Shown here: positions 21,057 to 32,353 of the stretch, in pieces
How positions within the stretch are numbered: the stretch's first letter is position 1
Layout: every line of letters starts with the position of its first letter
Source: Basidiobolus meristosporus CBS 931.73
Taxonomy: Eukaryota > Basidiobolomycota > Basidiobolomycetes > Basidiobolales > Basidiobolaceae
Reading direction: 5' to 3'
DNA: 64,000 nt
Assembly: GCA_002104905.1 (NCBI GenBank)
Contig: MCFE01000031.1
Location: 124,001-188,000 of the forward strand
The notes under the pieces: generated by a model
The model's input: only the letters and a program-made list of their open reading frames with translations
Told to the model about the DNA's origin: nothing
Databases searched by the model: none
Made by a program: the position numbers and the translations under genes

Positions 21057-21623
21057 ATGATTCGTATATTGTGTTTGCTAGCTTCATTGTTCGTCACAGC
21101 TGTACTAGGGGATTTTTCCATCACTAGCCCAGTGAGCGCTGTATGGAAGGCTGGGACCCAGGAGGAAATCAAATGGAAGGAGGACGCTGGGGGCGATGCA
21201 ACGCCTGGGTTGGTTGACCTGCAGTTACTTACCGGCGCGTCCAACAATCTCACGGTTGTCCTTACTATCGATGTTAACATCAACAGCACTCCTGGCTCAT
21301 ACAAATGGAATATTCCTGGTCAAATTCCGGAAGGGAATCAGTATGTGCTGAGAATAGGGTCCGGAAAGAATCAGAAATACAGCCCATACTTCATCATCCT
21401 GAATCCTGTTGTTGCTGCTGGCACTCCATACACTGGACCCAAAGGGCCAGCCGGTAGCTCCGAAAACAGCGGTAACTCACCCGTCTTGAATGCCAAGAGT
21501 GGAGTGAACAACGGAAGTACGGATGCCAACTCCAAGCCATCCGCTGCCTCCCTATCTTTACCCAGCCTCTCCATCATTGCACCCGCCCTCATCTTATCCA
21601 TCGGGATTTGGGTCGAATATTGA
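21057..21623 (+). CDS. Secreted GPI-anchored Kre9/Knh1-like domain protein
   Basis: This protein has 188 residues. It starts MIRILCLLASLFVTAVLG, a signal peptide, then FSITSPVSAVWKAGTQEEIKW, the typical opening of the Kre9/Knh1-like (Ser-Thr-rich GPI-anchored membrane protein) domain, running to about residue 118. A Ser/Asn/Gly-rich linker with N-glycosylation sequons follows. The end is a hydrophobic tail (LSIIAPALILSIGIWVEY), preceded by small residues that suit GPI attachment. Such proteins sit at the plasma membrane or wall of fungi; some family members affect beta-1,6-glucan. The ATG at 21057 is used because the frame extends upstream only to a TTG. Confidence 0.85.
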   Translation: MIRILCLLASLFVTAVLGDFSITSPVSAVWKAGTQEEIKWKEDAGGDATPGLVDLQLLTGASNNLTVVLTIDVNINSTPGSYKWNIPGQIPEGNQYVLRIGSGKNQKYSPYFIILNPVVAAGTPYTGPKGPAGSSENSGNSPVLNAKSGVNNGSTDANSKPSAASLSLPSLSIIAPALILSIGIWVEY

Positions 21624-21913
21624 ATTGAACTGTAATGCTACCATAGACTCTGGTCAATCCATAAGTTTAGTAATAAATTTTTAAATCAACCTGTGAAGAA
21701 TTTTATCATCACTTGGGTGAAGTCGAGGTAGGACAAAGCTTGAATAAGGATGTTTTTAAACCGAATCATCTCGCCGACCATAATATCCGATAAATTGCCT
21801 CTGCGCCCCTTTGTATTTTCCGTGCCAACGTTTCTATTTACTTGCTAGTTGAGCGTGTATTCTGGACAAATACCGAGGACTTTATAAACGGAACAAGGTG
21901 GAGTGTGAAAAGA

Positions 21914-23737
21914 ATGGACAAGTACCAAGTATGATATCGTTTGCTCTCTGGTTCTTTCCCTTGGCTTGATTTTGCTCCACATACATTCGATGGCTATGGC
22001 ATGTCGTTGATCCCTTCCCATATCTCCCTTCTCACCTCGAATATGCACGATCCTCTTCAACTGTCACCGAGCTAACCTAAACTTCCTCTATTTTATTATC
22101 TATCCAAATCTCCGTCGTGTGCTTCCGTCTTACTCTTGCACTCTACCCCACCCGACCTTCACGAAACTCTCAATAGAAAATAGAAAAGCTAGGAGAAGGT
22201 AGGTTTCTCCGGCTGCTTACGAACATGAAGGAGAAAGTGAGTTACCATCCTTGCTAACGACTCGGTCGTAATTAGGCACATACGGTATTGTGTATAAAGC
22301 ACAGAACCGAGAAACCAGCGAAGTAGTAGCTTTGAAGCGGATACGATTGGATAATGAAGAGGAGGGGGTATGTTGACCTGAACCTTAGCTTCTATTTTAC
22401 GCTGAATACATGTATATTTTGCGCAATGCAGAGAAGACTGACGTTGGTTTCATTGTCTGAAGGTCCCGTGTACAGCTATTAGAGAAATATCCCTACTGAA
22501 GGAACTCAAACATCCAAATATTGTTAGGTGAGTACGATACCATGAAAAGCTGGGAGAGTTTGTATGCTCGCTTGGTTCAACAATGATTGGTTGTTGCTAA
22601 AGTTTCTTCCGACTGTTCAAAGGCTCTATGATGTTCTGCACACCGAGAAAAAGCTCACACTAGTGTTCGAATACCTAGACTCCGATCTGAAAAAATTCTT
22701 GGATACTTACGGTGGAGACATCGACGTGTTCACAATCAAGGTACATGCTCACTTACAGCAAGTGCTCAATCGTGGGTGTCGTTAATCATATCCTACTTGC
22801 TATTGCTATAGCAACTCATGTACCAACTGCTTCTGGGCATCGCCTTTTGTCACGAACATCGAGTGCTTCATAGAGTAAGAACAGCGATTGCTCTGGATTC
22901 CGTAGGCGTACCGGCTAACCTCTTCCACTAGGATCTGAAACCACAGAATCTGTTGATCAACAAAAAGAACGAACTCAAGCTAGCGGATTTTGGATTGGCA
23001 AGGGCATTTGGCATCCCAGTCAGAAGTTACTCGAATGAAGTGGTGACACTGTGGTATCGTGCCCCTGATGTGCTGATGGGCTCCCGACAGTACTCTACCT
23101 CCATCGATGTGTGGTCGGTTGGATGTATCTTTGCAGGTCTGTGAACGTTCTCGTCCAGTTGAGCAACTTCGGGATTACTCACATTGACATAGAAATGGCA
23201 TCCGGAAGACCTTTGTTCCCGGGAACATCCATTAATGACCAGCTAATGCGCATTTTCAAATATCCTTTTTAAACTTCTCTTGTGCGGCAATTCACGTGAC
23301 CCTGTTGTGCCCTTGACTTTCAGTTTACAGTGCAAGGAACGCCCACCGAGGAAACATGGCCTGGCGTCTCCCAGCTAGCGGACTTCAAGGTAGATCAATT
23401 ACCCTCGGTGTGCCGACACAACTACTAACCACTGGGTGTATAAACCAGAAGGACTTCCCTGTTTATCAGAAGGTACCACTAGAGACCCTCCTGCCCAAGC
23501 TAGATGTGCACGGGATAGATCTGATCAATGTGAGTGGGCGTAAGTATCGATGATATCCGTGACGACTGCTAATTGCTCTGTCCACAGAAACTACTCGAGC
23601 TCCAGCCAGAGAAAAGGATCAGCGCCGAGAACGCGCTTCAGCGTAAGTTATCCACAATCCACAGCATGCGAGATCCCGGTTGACAGGACTTCAATCCCAC
23701 AGATCCATACTTCGACGGGCTAAACAGGAAGGAATAA
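21914..23737 (+). CDS. Cyclin-dependent kinase, Cdk5/Pho85-like, with PCTAIRE helix
   Basis: Twelve exons (21914-21928, 22177-22198, 22276-22367, 22463-22527, 22623-22740, 22812-22874, 22932-23136, 23193-23259, 23329-23389, 23449-23529, 23588-23642, 23703-23737) sum to 879 nt, 292 residues, exactly the size of human Cdk5. The first exon is only MDKYQ, and KIEKLGEG is on a 22-nt second exon. GTYGIVYK is the Gly-rich loop and VALKRIRLD holds the catalytic Lys. The cyclin-binding helix is PCTAIRE. HRDLKPQN is the catalytic loop, [13 protein letters not shown] the DFG segment and VVTLWYR the T-loop end. Intron 8 (23260-23328) is an AT-AC U12-type intron. An ATG at about 22226 (MKEK) is not the start, because it cannot splice in phase. 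Confidence 0.93.
23260..23328 (+). other. U12-type AT-AC intron in the CDK gene
   Basis: The intron starts ATATCCTTTTT and ends TTTAC. The branch site CCCTTGAC has its A at 23316, 12 nt before the end. Length is 69 nt, phase 2. No GT-AG alternative works: the read-through frame stops at once, while AT-AC splicing gives [12 protein letters not shown], the expected kinase sequence. Confidence 0.92.
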
Positions 23738-23868
23738 CCAAGGAACACGTCCCGATCACCCATCAGAACCCACAAACCAGTTAATTTCTAATAAAGTCAA
23801 CAGAGTACTAGCAAAGAAAAGGCCAGTTTATTAAATCAACAAATGGAATCAACTGTTGAGGAAGGGAT

Positions 23869-24420
23869 TTATTGACGGCTAGCAACCAATCTCTTGCGGG
23901 CCAATTGGCGCTTGTTGAGCTTGGGGGCCTTGCCATCATCCTCACGCTTAACAGTGGCATCCTCCTCGGCAACGATGATCTCGATGTGGCAGGGGCTGCT
24001 CATGTAAGGGTTGATTCTACCGTGGGCACGGTAGGTACGTCTACGTTGCTTGGGAGCTTGGTTCACTTGGATGTGCTTGACAATCAAAGACTCGGTCTCC
24101 AAACCCTTGTTCTCAGCGTTGCTGTGGGCGTTCTTGAGAAGACCCAACAAGAATTCGGCGGACTTGACGGGCCAGCGTCCCTTGGTGGTACCGAAGGCCT
24201 TGGCTTGAGCGCAGCGACCAATGCCACCGGCGAAGCGGCGGAAAGGAATGCATTGCTTGTGAGACTTGACATCCTCGAGGTAGGTGATAGCCTTGTCCAA
24301 CTTCATGCCGGAGATGGCAGCGGCGGCCTCGCGGGTGTTCTTGAAGTGGACACGAAGGTAAGAGCCACGAGTTTGGGCAGACTTGGCGCTGTTAGCGGGA
24401 GTGGCAGAGTATCTAACCAT
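23869..24420 (-). CDS. RPL17: 60S ribosomal protein uL22 (RPL17)
   Basis: This protein has 183 residues and no coding introns. It starts [10 protein letters not shown] and contains [44 protein letters not shown] and [23 protein letters not shown], all typical of eukaryotic uL22, which lines the polypeptide exit tunnel. The C-terminus is a Lys/Arg-rich eukaryotic extension. A probable 5'UTR intron lies upstream (TTGTAG|GTAAAG to CCTTACAG|GTCAG on the minus strand). The CDK gene ends 131 bp away, reading toward it. Confidence 0.95.
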   Translation of the reverse strand: MVRYSATPANSAKSAQTRGSYLRVHFKNTREAAAAISGMKLDKAITYLEDVKSHKQCIPFRRFAGGIGRCAQAKAFGTTKGRWPVKSAEFLLGLLKNAHSNAENKGLETESLIVKHIQVNQAPKQRRRTYRAHGRINPYMSSPCHIEIIVAEEDATVKREDDGKAPKLNKRQLARKRLVASRQ

Positions 24421-25056
24421 CTTTTATTAACTGACCTGTAAGGGAAACGTTCCAGCATTAATCTAAGTATATGGACATGGGATGGATGCAACGGAGATTC
24501 GAACAGATTGCACCATCTCCTCTCGAAATCATGTGCAAATCCCAACAAACGTAATTCTAAAACTTTACCTACAAGAGTAAGCTCGAGAGGTATGGTAGCG
24601 GAGAGAGACAGCAACCCAGTCAGTGCCAGAGTCTATATCTGATGGCAGTTGGTTTCTATCGGCCGATCCTATTGGCTGGCAAACAAATGCGCAAATTTTT
24701 CCTCTGATGAGCGGCACTCCACCACCCATTCTGATGAGCCGGCCCTCCTCCACCTTTCCACATCCACCGAACTCTTGTCCCGCATCCTAATTAAATATGC
24801 TTTATTGTAAACCGACTGAAGTATGAGAAATGGGTTGTGTTCCAAATGCACGAGGGAAGAACGAATACAAGCGAAGTAATAAAAGCAAGAGAACGGATTC
24901 TAACGAAATTAACAAAACAAACAGTCTGTCGCTCGGCTTCTTCGGGGTGCGAGCTTCATTAAAAGTAGACAAAGAACAAGAGAGGAGAATGTAACCAATA
25001 TATATACAAGGGTTCCATCGCTGATAGCTGCGTTAGCTTTTTAAATAGAATCTAGT
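24421..25056. other. Promoter and 5'UTR region of RPL17
   Basis: It holds the likely 5'UTR intron of RPL17 near 24430-24570. The remainder shows no gene. Confidence 0.45.
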
Positions 25057-26281
25057 TTACCGCGCCTCCAGGGCCTTGAGTTTGGAGTCCACCAAGTCAC
25101 TAAGGTCCTTTAGACAGGAGTCGGTCAAGGTGTATAAATCGAAGTGGAACTCTCCTAATAAATGGAAGGAAATCGAATTTAGAAATGGTCATCAGTGAGC
25201 ATTGTCAGGCTCCTCGTATTACCCTCCACATCTTCGTTCACATATGTGTTTTTGCTCTTTCGTTCCTTGACAAAATTCACGACATCTACGATATCACTCC
25301 CAGACAGCTTATACAGTTTCTCGGCAAGCAGTTCGCAGTTAATCTAAACGCAAGCATGACGTTGAGTGAGCAATGTTGGATATGTGGATGGCTTCAGTGA
25401 TCGATGTTACCAATTCGGCCTTTTCGTCTTTCTCCGGTGAGATGGACGATAAGGATGGGACCACCATATCGGAGTCTGGTTTGGGCTTCTTTCTGGAAGA
25501 CTTGGCCTTGTATGTAGTGCTTCGTTTTCCTTTGGCGGCGGTGGATTTTTCAGGGGTGGAGACCTCCTCTCCCTCAGAATCCTTTCCACCCCCCAACGCT
25601 TTCAAGAGCGCGCCTTTGGGATTGCTAAATGTCTACAAGCCTAAAGTCAGACCGGCACTTCTTTTGAAGGTAAGGAGCATACTTACGACGACGTGTGGCA
25701 CTTCATAATGAGTGGAGCGAAAATTGAGGTCGTGCTCTAAGGGGTAGGTGGTCTTGTCGACAAAATGTAGGATGACCTGCATATCGAACTCGCCCCAACC
25801 TTTCTCTTGGAGAGAATAAGGCGGTTTGGATGTCACTGTTCAATTACAAAGAGAGGGGTTGTGTGAGTTGGATCTGAGTTGAAGTTGGGTACGTGAGTGG
25901 TTGGGTGTCCGCGATGGCTCGAAATCAACAACAAAAAATACGCGTATTTCTGCGGGAACACGCACGTCCAAGTACTGATGAAAGATTGTGGTGACTCCTC
26001 AGCATACGCCAAGAAAAAGGCGCCACGCGGGCACGCCAACATACAGAGGCTTGTAGAAAAGGAAAAGAGCACTTACTTCTTTTTGGATTGGTAAAGCTAG
26101 GGTGGAGTATGTATTCCACCTTCTCCACATATTCCATGTTGCATCTTTCATTATTTTCGTCCAAACCATACACCGACAGTTTCCATTTGCGAATGGGGTG
26201 GCCACTAACAGGCTTTGCACCCTTCATGATCTCATGCTCAGTAACAAGCTGGACCTTCTTTGTGATCGTGTTGACTTTCAT
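25057..26281 (-). CDS. YEATS-domain protein with ANC1 homology domain (Taf14/AF9-like)
   Basis: Five exons (26281-26077, 25835-25687, 25632-25411, 25343-25223, 25154-25057) sum to 795 nt, 264 residues. The YEATS acyl-lysine reader spans about residues 1-135, with GHPIRKWKLSVYG, VEYILHPSF, YSLQEKGWGEFDMQV and HDLNF. A Ser/Lys-rich linker follows. The C-terminal AHD (LLAEKLYKLSGSDIVDVV and GEFHFDLYTL) recruits partner proteins. Family members work in TFIID/TFIIF, SWI/SNF and INO80 (yeast Taf14) or the super elongation complex (animal AF9/ENL). Which role applies here cannot be told from sequence. The first ATG may not be the true start, since conserved YEATS sequence begins at once. Confidence 0.88.
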
Positions 26282-27010
26282 GAGTAAACGCCTAAAACTA
26301 CCGTCTTCCCTGGATTCTTCACAGTTGTTTGGTTATCGAACCTGCAAGAACAATAAAATGTAACGCCAAGTTAAAGTCACGTATAAAGCTGTTTAGGATC
26401 TATGTTAGATTAATTTCCCAAATCTGTAAGTTTAGTTTTGCGCACGCGACATTCATCACGAGAAATCAGTAATGGATTTTTTTTCATTTTTCTATGGACT
26501 CGATTCAATGATCCCTAAGCCAATAATTGACTGCTTAAATGATTGGAGTCCTGGGTCTTGAATACCGTCATTTTCAAAAAACCTACCGGTGCTTTGGTGC
26601 TTGAATGCATGGAGAAATAGGAAATCTAAACAATGGCTTGGTGTTGGTGCTTTAGTTTATTTACGGGGGTTTTTATTGGAAAATGGTAAAGAATGTACTG
26701 ATTTTGATTGGGTTAAATACAGAATAAGCTGGTGGAAGTTCTCATGGCATGTTCAACGAATCTCTCCGTCACCCAGGAGCTCGCGTCAGTCAAAGGACTG
26801 TCTAAGGTGCTTGTGTACATTTGCCAGCAAAAGGAATAAAGATAGGTGATAGATGATAATAATTTATGCAAAAATAAGAAGCAAATACAAACATACGATG
26901 GGATAGGTGCGATATTAATCGTGGCAATGTGAAGCTGGTCTTGTTCCTGGACAAGTGGAGTGGAAGAGGTGTGCTTTTCCGCGGTAACATGAAGGTAGGT
27001 TGTGATAGTA
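26282..27010. other. Intergenic, no gene recognised
   Basis: Region between divergent YEATS and convergent mitofusin sequence. A minus-strand open frame at 26713-27024 could be 3'UTR of the mitofusin gene; it has no known domain. Confidence 0.45.
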
Positions 27011-29532
27011 TCAGTACAATGCATTGTGGGAGGCTATGATCTTACGTTCCTCGGTGTCAATGGCATTGACTGCGCTGTTCAACGTGAGAACCTTCTTTGA
27101 TAAGGTGCCGAAATACTCTTTAGCCTCAACGGCCGCCTTCTGCTTCATTGTTTGCTGTAGACGTTTCTCCTCCTGAACCTTGACGGCGTTTTGGAAACGT
27201 GTTTGCAAGTCCCATGAGGACATTCTTAGAATGTTTCTGCTTTCCTTGGTAATGCGCTGGACTTGATTGTGAACGTAGTTGGTCTTCCGGACGTTATCAC
27301 GAATCTTGTTGGCAATCTTGCGCTCTACCACATGGCGCATGTCAGAAACGATGAAATAAACAGCTCCGGCACCTATATAGTGATGGTGAGTGTCATTCTA
27401 GGCGCTGAAATGAATCCCAACTCTAACTTACCAACAACCACGCTAAGCCATCCCCAACGTCTAGGTTGGAACCCGATGCTGCTTCCCATGTCCAAGAAGC
27501 TTGTGAACAGCTTCTGATAGCCTATGTATTTGCCGAGAATCATTCCAGCTGAGCCCAAGGATAAAGTCATCATATTGAACTTCTCTCTCAAATCAATCAA
27601 ATCGGTGATTTCGACCTGAATGTCCAGCTTCTTAGTTGGGCTTGGGACACAGAATAGTGACTCGACGTCGATCTCTGATTGCGACTGATCCAGGTGCTTG
27701 TTTGCCCCAAGTTTGTCTAATCTTTGAAGACCAACTGAGGTACGCTCTTTAGCCTTGATCTCACATTCGACAACCCGATTTTCAACAAAGTTCACCATAG
27801 TGTTCTTCACTTGTTGAGCGAACTGCCATACGTAGAGAAGTCCCTTCCATTCGACAACAGAGGAGAACTCTTCCAAGGTTTCAATGGCATTGTTAAGCTT
27901 GGAGCGAGAGTGCAAGTCAACATAGCTACAAATGTCCTCCAATATCCTATCAGCGTCATTGATGATGCGTTGGCTACGATTGATGATCTCTTCGTAAGCT
28001 GGCTTGTCTTCCTCCAGACTTTGAGTGGCTTCCGCCAGATCTTTTTCGGCCTTTTCACGATTATAGGCGGATAAGATACTGATGTCACTGAAAATATTTT
28101 TCAAGAACAATTTCGCGGGAGCCAGCTTGGACTTGGCACGTTTTTCCAAAGCAAATGAGCGCAGGCTTTGCTCCAATTTGGCGAACTCTTCGGGTGTTTC
28201 TTCCGAGTTTAGACAGTTACTGGCGCTGACAAAGTGCACAAAATCGTCAGCGTCTTCATATGTGCGGGGAGATATCTCTTTGATTTGCTCCAGGATTTGT
28301 CGTTTGCATCTGGCCTTGTCACGGATGTTATCGAACCGATTGACAACAATAAAGATATACTCCTTTTCACGGCCAGCGCTTCTCAAGAACTCTTCGCCCT
28401 AGATGAAAAGCATGTTTAAATATTCAACCGTTGTCGATCAGATGATAATCCGGCACTTACCGAAAGGGTAAAATGATTCTCAGCGCCAACAACAAATACT
28501 ACAACATCGATCTCCTCTTGACGAGCAAACAAAGCAGTGGTCTTGATGGAATCTCTGTTTAATCCAGGTGAGTCGATTAGAGCAATGTCGACTATCCCGT
28601 TGTGGAGCAGACTCTCTTTAGCTTCGCGCCTGTCGGTGCAGTAGACTTTGAGCATCGAGTATACTTCATAATCATCAAGAACAGTAGTTTTCGAGGTGTC
28701 TCAAATCAATCCTAGTGTAGGTGGAGGGGTCGTTTCTATCATATTTCGAGGCATCGGTGATTCCGTGTACTTCCTCCACTCCCTCATTCATCTGAGCATC
28801 CAATACTTCGCAGAAGAGAGATGTACAGGGCTGCTGATCAGCGGGGACAACTTCGCGTTTTAAGAGGGCGTTTACAAGGGTACTCTTGCCCGCATTAAGG
28901 TCACCTGTGACCAGCATTTTAGAGCTAGTATCGGAGATTCTAGCATAAAGCTTGTTCAAGTGAGTCAAGGCATGACCGAAACGTTCGTCTAGGAGCTTAG
29001 AAATAGAGGACTCTTCTAGCTTGCTAACATCAAGAGAAGTTTGAGTGCCGAGTTTGACATCAAGCTTCAATACATTAAGCCCCAACTCCGCTTTATCAAC
29101 GCTAGCGGTAGGGATGTTAGAAGATGAGTTCGAACGAGCTCTACGAAGAGGACCCTCCACTGGCTTACTTTCTTGATCCTCTCTGTAGGTTTGGTTACGT
29201 CTGATAGGACGTCTTTGGCCCTCATTAGTGAGCCATGGATATTGAATAGCTCGACGGTTCTGGTTAGTACAACGTAGTTCCTCCACCATGCCCTGAGCAC
29301 TTCGTATCAACCCAAGCAAACGACTACTTTTATCAGCATATATCTGTTGTTGGGCATATTGGTCGAGAGGATTGATAAAGGGGGAGGCAGGTGGAGTAGG
29401 GGTTTGACCTAAGTGAAGAGTTCTAGAAGCAGGCCTGACATTGGCAGCTCTTGAGGTACTGGGCTGCTCCAAGTCTAAAGCAGCGAGACCAGAGGCGTTT
29501 GTGTTTTTCGAGGAGTATGGTAAATACGACAT
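27011..29532 (-). CDS. FZO1: Mitofusin (Fzo1), outer-membrane fusion GTPase, with apparent frameshift
   Basis: Fzo1 is a dynamin-like GTPase that drives mitochondrial outer-membrane fusion. The exon blocks 29532-28461, 28398-27432 and 27372-27011 encode about 799 residues once one extra base is allowed for. The N-terminal region is long and low-complexity. The GTPase has [15 protein letters not shown] (P-loop), the switch Thr in [17 protein letters not shown] (G3) and NRFD (G4). Two coiled-coil regions flank the membrane segment, which contains a hydrophobic hairpin near [17 protein letters not shown]. At 28683 one extra T breaks the frame between LRHLENY and LDDYEVY. Without it, exon phases add up exactly, so the break is an indel or error. 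The C-terminal end is taken at the first stop. Confidence 0.88.
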
Positions 29533-30439
29533 TACGAAAAAAATATCGATGAAAGTTTCTCTAAAGAATTAGAAGAAAGCAGTCAGCAAGAGAAATGTGT
29601 GTACTCTAGGACTCTTATGTAGATGGAACAGAGTTAGGGGTGTCGAGTAAGGGAGCAGCTTTTGGAGATTTTTGCATTTCCTAATCCGAATGCCCTGGGT
29701 CCCTCGTATTCTCCCCATTCATTAAGAAATTTATTTGTTTCTAATGGAGAGGGAATATCGTTTCGTATTTACAATCTTACGAGTTGATTCGAGATCACAT
29801 TGTAGGTATTTTCTCACCAATAAACTCGCCCTCGCCTTGGATCCCATTCGCCCACCACTCGAGAGAAGTGTGGTAATTATCGTGATCGGGGTTGGGAAGC
29901 GGATTTTGCCGGCTTTTGGTTCCTCAACCAACATTCCCCAAGAATATTTCGAATTGGGGAAGAGGCTGAACATCTCTAAATTAGGGAAGTTTTTTATTTT
30001 ATTTCTGATGCAGCAGCGGTAGATCTTTATATTTAAGCACATTGCTAACTTTAATCCCGAACATGACTAGGCGAAACGGTATTGGGCTATCATGAGGAGT
30101 TTCAAATGTTAGGCGAAGTTTAGGATTGGATCATTACGTAAATAGGGTCGAAGATGCTTTGGGTGGAATCAGGATGTAAGCAAGCTGCATATCGGCGATT
30201 TAGTGTAATGGAATAGGAACAGCAGTAGCATGGATGCCATCGTTGTATGGGAAATAATGGTAACACGGACCTCCAACGCATGGCTCGGTGATTTTCACGG
30301 TCATCAAGCACTTCCACAAGTCCCGTTTCCCATGAATACGTGGATATGATTTAGGTAACATTGAATTCAAACCAATTTTATTTAGCATACATTCAAACTA
30401 CGAGGAGAGCATGACTGCAGTCCACACAGTAGGTTCCAT
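29533..30439. other. Intergenic, no gene seen
   Basis: Holds the mitofusin promoter and the 3' flank of the histidyl-tRNA synthetase gene. Overlapping open frames on both strands lack any domain. Confidence 0.5.
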
Positions 30440-32047
30440 TTAGGCTCTACCAAGGCGTTTCTTGAGTTCCTGAATCATCTCGCTTCTAGAAATAGTGACA
30501 CCACCGGCATTTTCTTGCTGTTTGGCTGACATATCTTTGATCTTAACGATTCCTTGCTCTAATTCATCCTTTCCAATAATAACTGCCCAGGGAATTCTGT
30601 CGCGATCACAGACGCTGAATTGTGCCTGGAGTTTGGGCTTGGCCTTGTACATGTATTCTGCTTTAATGCCACTCTCCCAGAGTTCGGTGGCAATCTGCAT
30701 ACGCTCTTCAAGAAGACCATCACCGACTGCGATGACATATACTTCGCACTCATTGGATTTAATGCTCTCCAATTGGCTTCTTCTCATGATGATGGAGAAC
30801 ACACGCTCGACACCAATGCTAAGTCCGACACAGGGGATGTTGCTCTTTTTGCTACCACCGGCAAACATACCAACCAAGTTGTCGTAACGACCTCCGGCGG
30901 AAACGGATCCGATACGAGTTTGACTGTCATCATCACCAGCTTCCTTGGCCTTCTTCTTCATTTCAGCGGTGATTTCTGGGAGAAGATTTTCTTCGACTAC
31001 TGCCTCATAAATGACACCGGTATAGTAATCCAATCCTCTGGCAAGACTGAGATCAAAGGAGACATACTCCAAAACTTTGAAAATCTCAAGATATCTCAAG
31101 AATAGCTTCATGTCATTAAGACCAGCCTTGGCGCTAGCGTTGGCCATCAACACATCGTCTTGCTCCAATTTCTCCAAAAGATCCCGTCCACCCTTAAGTT
31201 TGACATATTCGCCAATCTTATCGGCAACAGCCCCATCGAGTCCCTTATCTTGAGTCATCTCCTTACGGACATCAGCCCAAGGCATCTTATCCAACTTATC
31301 AACAGCAGAGGAGATGGTACGGATTTTGTCGGCGGGAACGCCACAAACTTCGAAGAGACCGTCGAGAATCTTTCTGTGGTTTACTTTAATGGTGAACTTT
31401 CCTACATCCAATGCGCTAAGGATCTCGACAACGATGCGGATGACCTCGGAATCAGGCACCATAGGCTCGTAGGTTCCGGCAATATCAAAATCGCACTGAT
31501 AGAATTCTCTCATTCTACCCTTGGTCATAGCAGGCTGGTCACGACGGTAGACCTTAGCAATTTGGTAGCGTTTGATGTTTTGGTAAGTAGTACCGTTCAT
31601 TGCCAAGAAACGGGCAAAGGGAACAGTAAGGTCGTAACGAAGGGCACATTTTTCACCACCTTGGTCTTCAAGATCGTAGATAAGTTTGCTATCTTCTCCG
31701 TATTTACCGGTCAAGATTTCTTTGAGCTCAAAGACTGGTGTATCAATCGTGACACCACCGTGACGTTTGAAGACGTTGATGATGGTGGAGAAGATGTGTT
31801 CACGAATGGCCATTTCCTTGTCGTTGTAATCTTTGGTACCCTTGGGAGTCTTCAAAGTGAAGGCATTGCCCTTCTTCTTCTTGCCATCGGTGCTTTCACC
31901 TGTAAGTGCAGCAAGTTGCTTTTTCAAGCCCAGTAGGACGGCGACTTCAGCATCAACCTCCGCCTTGTCAGCGTTTGAAATTTTGAGGGCACGTACTTTG
32001 TCCCCGACTTGGGTGATGGACTCTTTGAGGGATTCGACACTAGTCAT
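30440..32047 (-). CDS. HTS1: Histidyl-tRNA synthetase with N-terminal WHEP domain
   Basis: This intronless gene of 535 residues charges tRNA-His. Residues about 1-50 form a WHEP helix-turn-helix ([28 protein letters not shown]), an RNA- or protein-binding add-on known from metazoan HisRS. The class II core shows [31 protein letters not shown], motif 2 [33 protein letters not shown] and motif 3 [10 protein letters not shown]. The anticodon-binding domain fills the C-terminus. The ATG at 32047 is chosen; the frame continues upstream only to a TTG at 32071. No mitochondrial presequence is seen, so dual targeting would need another start. Confidence 0.95.
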   Translation of the reverse strand: MTSVESLKESITQVGDKVRALKISNADKAEVDAEVAVLLGLKKQLAALTGESTDGKKKKGNAFTLKTPKGTKDYNDKEMAIREHIFSTIINVFKRHGGVTIDTPVFELKEILTGKYGEDSKLIYDLEDQGGEKCALRYDLTVPFARFLAMNGTTYQNIKRYQIAKVYRRDQPAMTKGRMREFYQCDFDIAGTYEPMVPDSEVIRIVVEILSALDVGKFTIKVNHRKILDGLFEVCGVPADKIRTISSAVDKLDKMPWADVRKEMTQDKGLDGAVADKIGEYVKLKGGRDLLEKLEQDDVLMANASAKAGLNDMKLFLRYLEIFKVLEYVSFDLSLARGLDYYTGVIYEAVVEENLLPEITAEMKKKAKEAGDDDSQTRIGSVSAGGRYDNLVGMFAGGSKKSNIPCVGLSIGVERVFSIIMRRSQLESIKSNECEVYVIAVGDGLLEERMQIATELWESGIKAEYMYKAKPKLQAQFSVCDRDRIPWAVIIGKDELEQGIVKIKDMSAKQQENAGGVTISRSEMIQELKKRLGRA

Positions 32048-32353
32048 AACTGTAAGGCTACTTTGGGCCAAAGTGGCTTCTCACTGTATGGCCGCCTTCT
32101 AGGGGAATTTTTTTTCATTTTTTCGATTTTTTTAACACAACATACACTCCGATTACCTTGATCAATCGATTTGTGAAGTCGGATAGCGCTAATCAAGCGA
32201 CTGATCCATCAATCTCGGCAGATATCTTGGGTTGCCACACAATGAGTAATAATGAGAAAGACAAGATTCGCTTCAAGTGACGAAGTGATTTATTGAAATC
32301 TGTACAAAATATACCATGTGAGGTGTAGAACCAAGGTGCCAATAAATGCGCGC
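32048..32353. other. Intergenic
   Basis: Short spacer with T-rich runs near 32100. No gene. Confidence 0.5.

Noticed and set aside
22226-22237. ATG (MKEK) just before the kinase Gly-rich loop as the CDK start
   Set aside because: It cannot join the next exon in phase; MDKYQ at 21914 plus the KIEKLGEG exon gives a complete 292-residue kinase.
26713-27024. Open frame downstream of mitofusin as an extra exon
   Set aside because: No phase-compatible splice site pair keeps the frame open, and the stop at 27011 is simpler.
32048-32071. Upstream TTG start for histidyl-tRNA synthetase
   Set aside because: Eight residues with no presequence character; the WHEP domain follows directly after the ATG at 32047.
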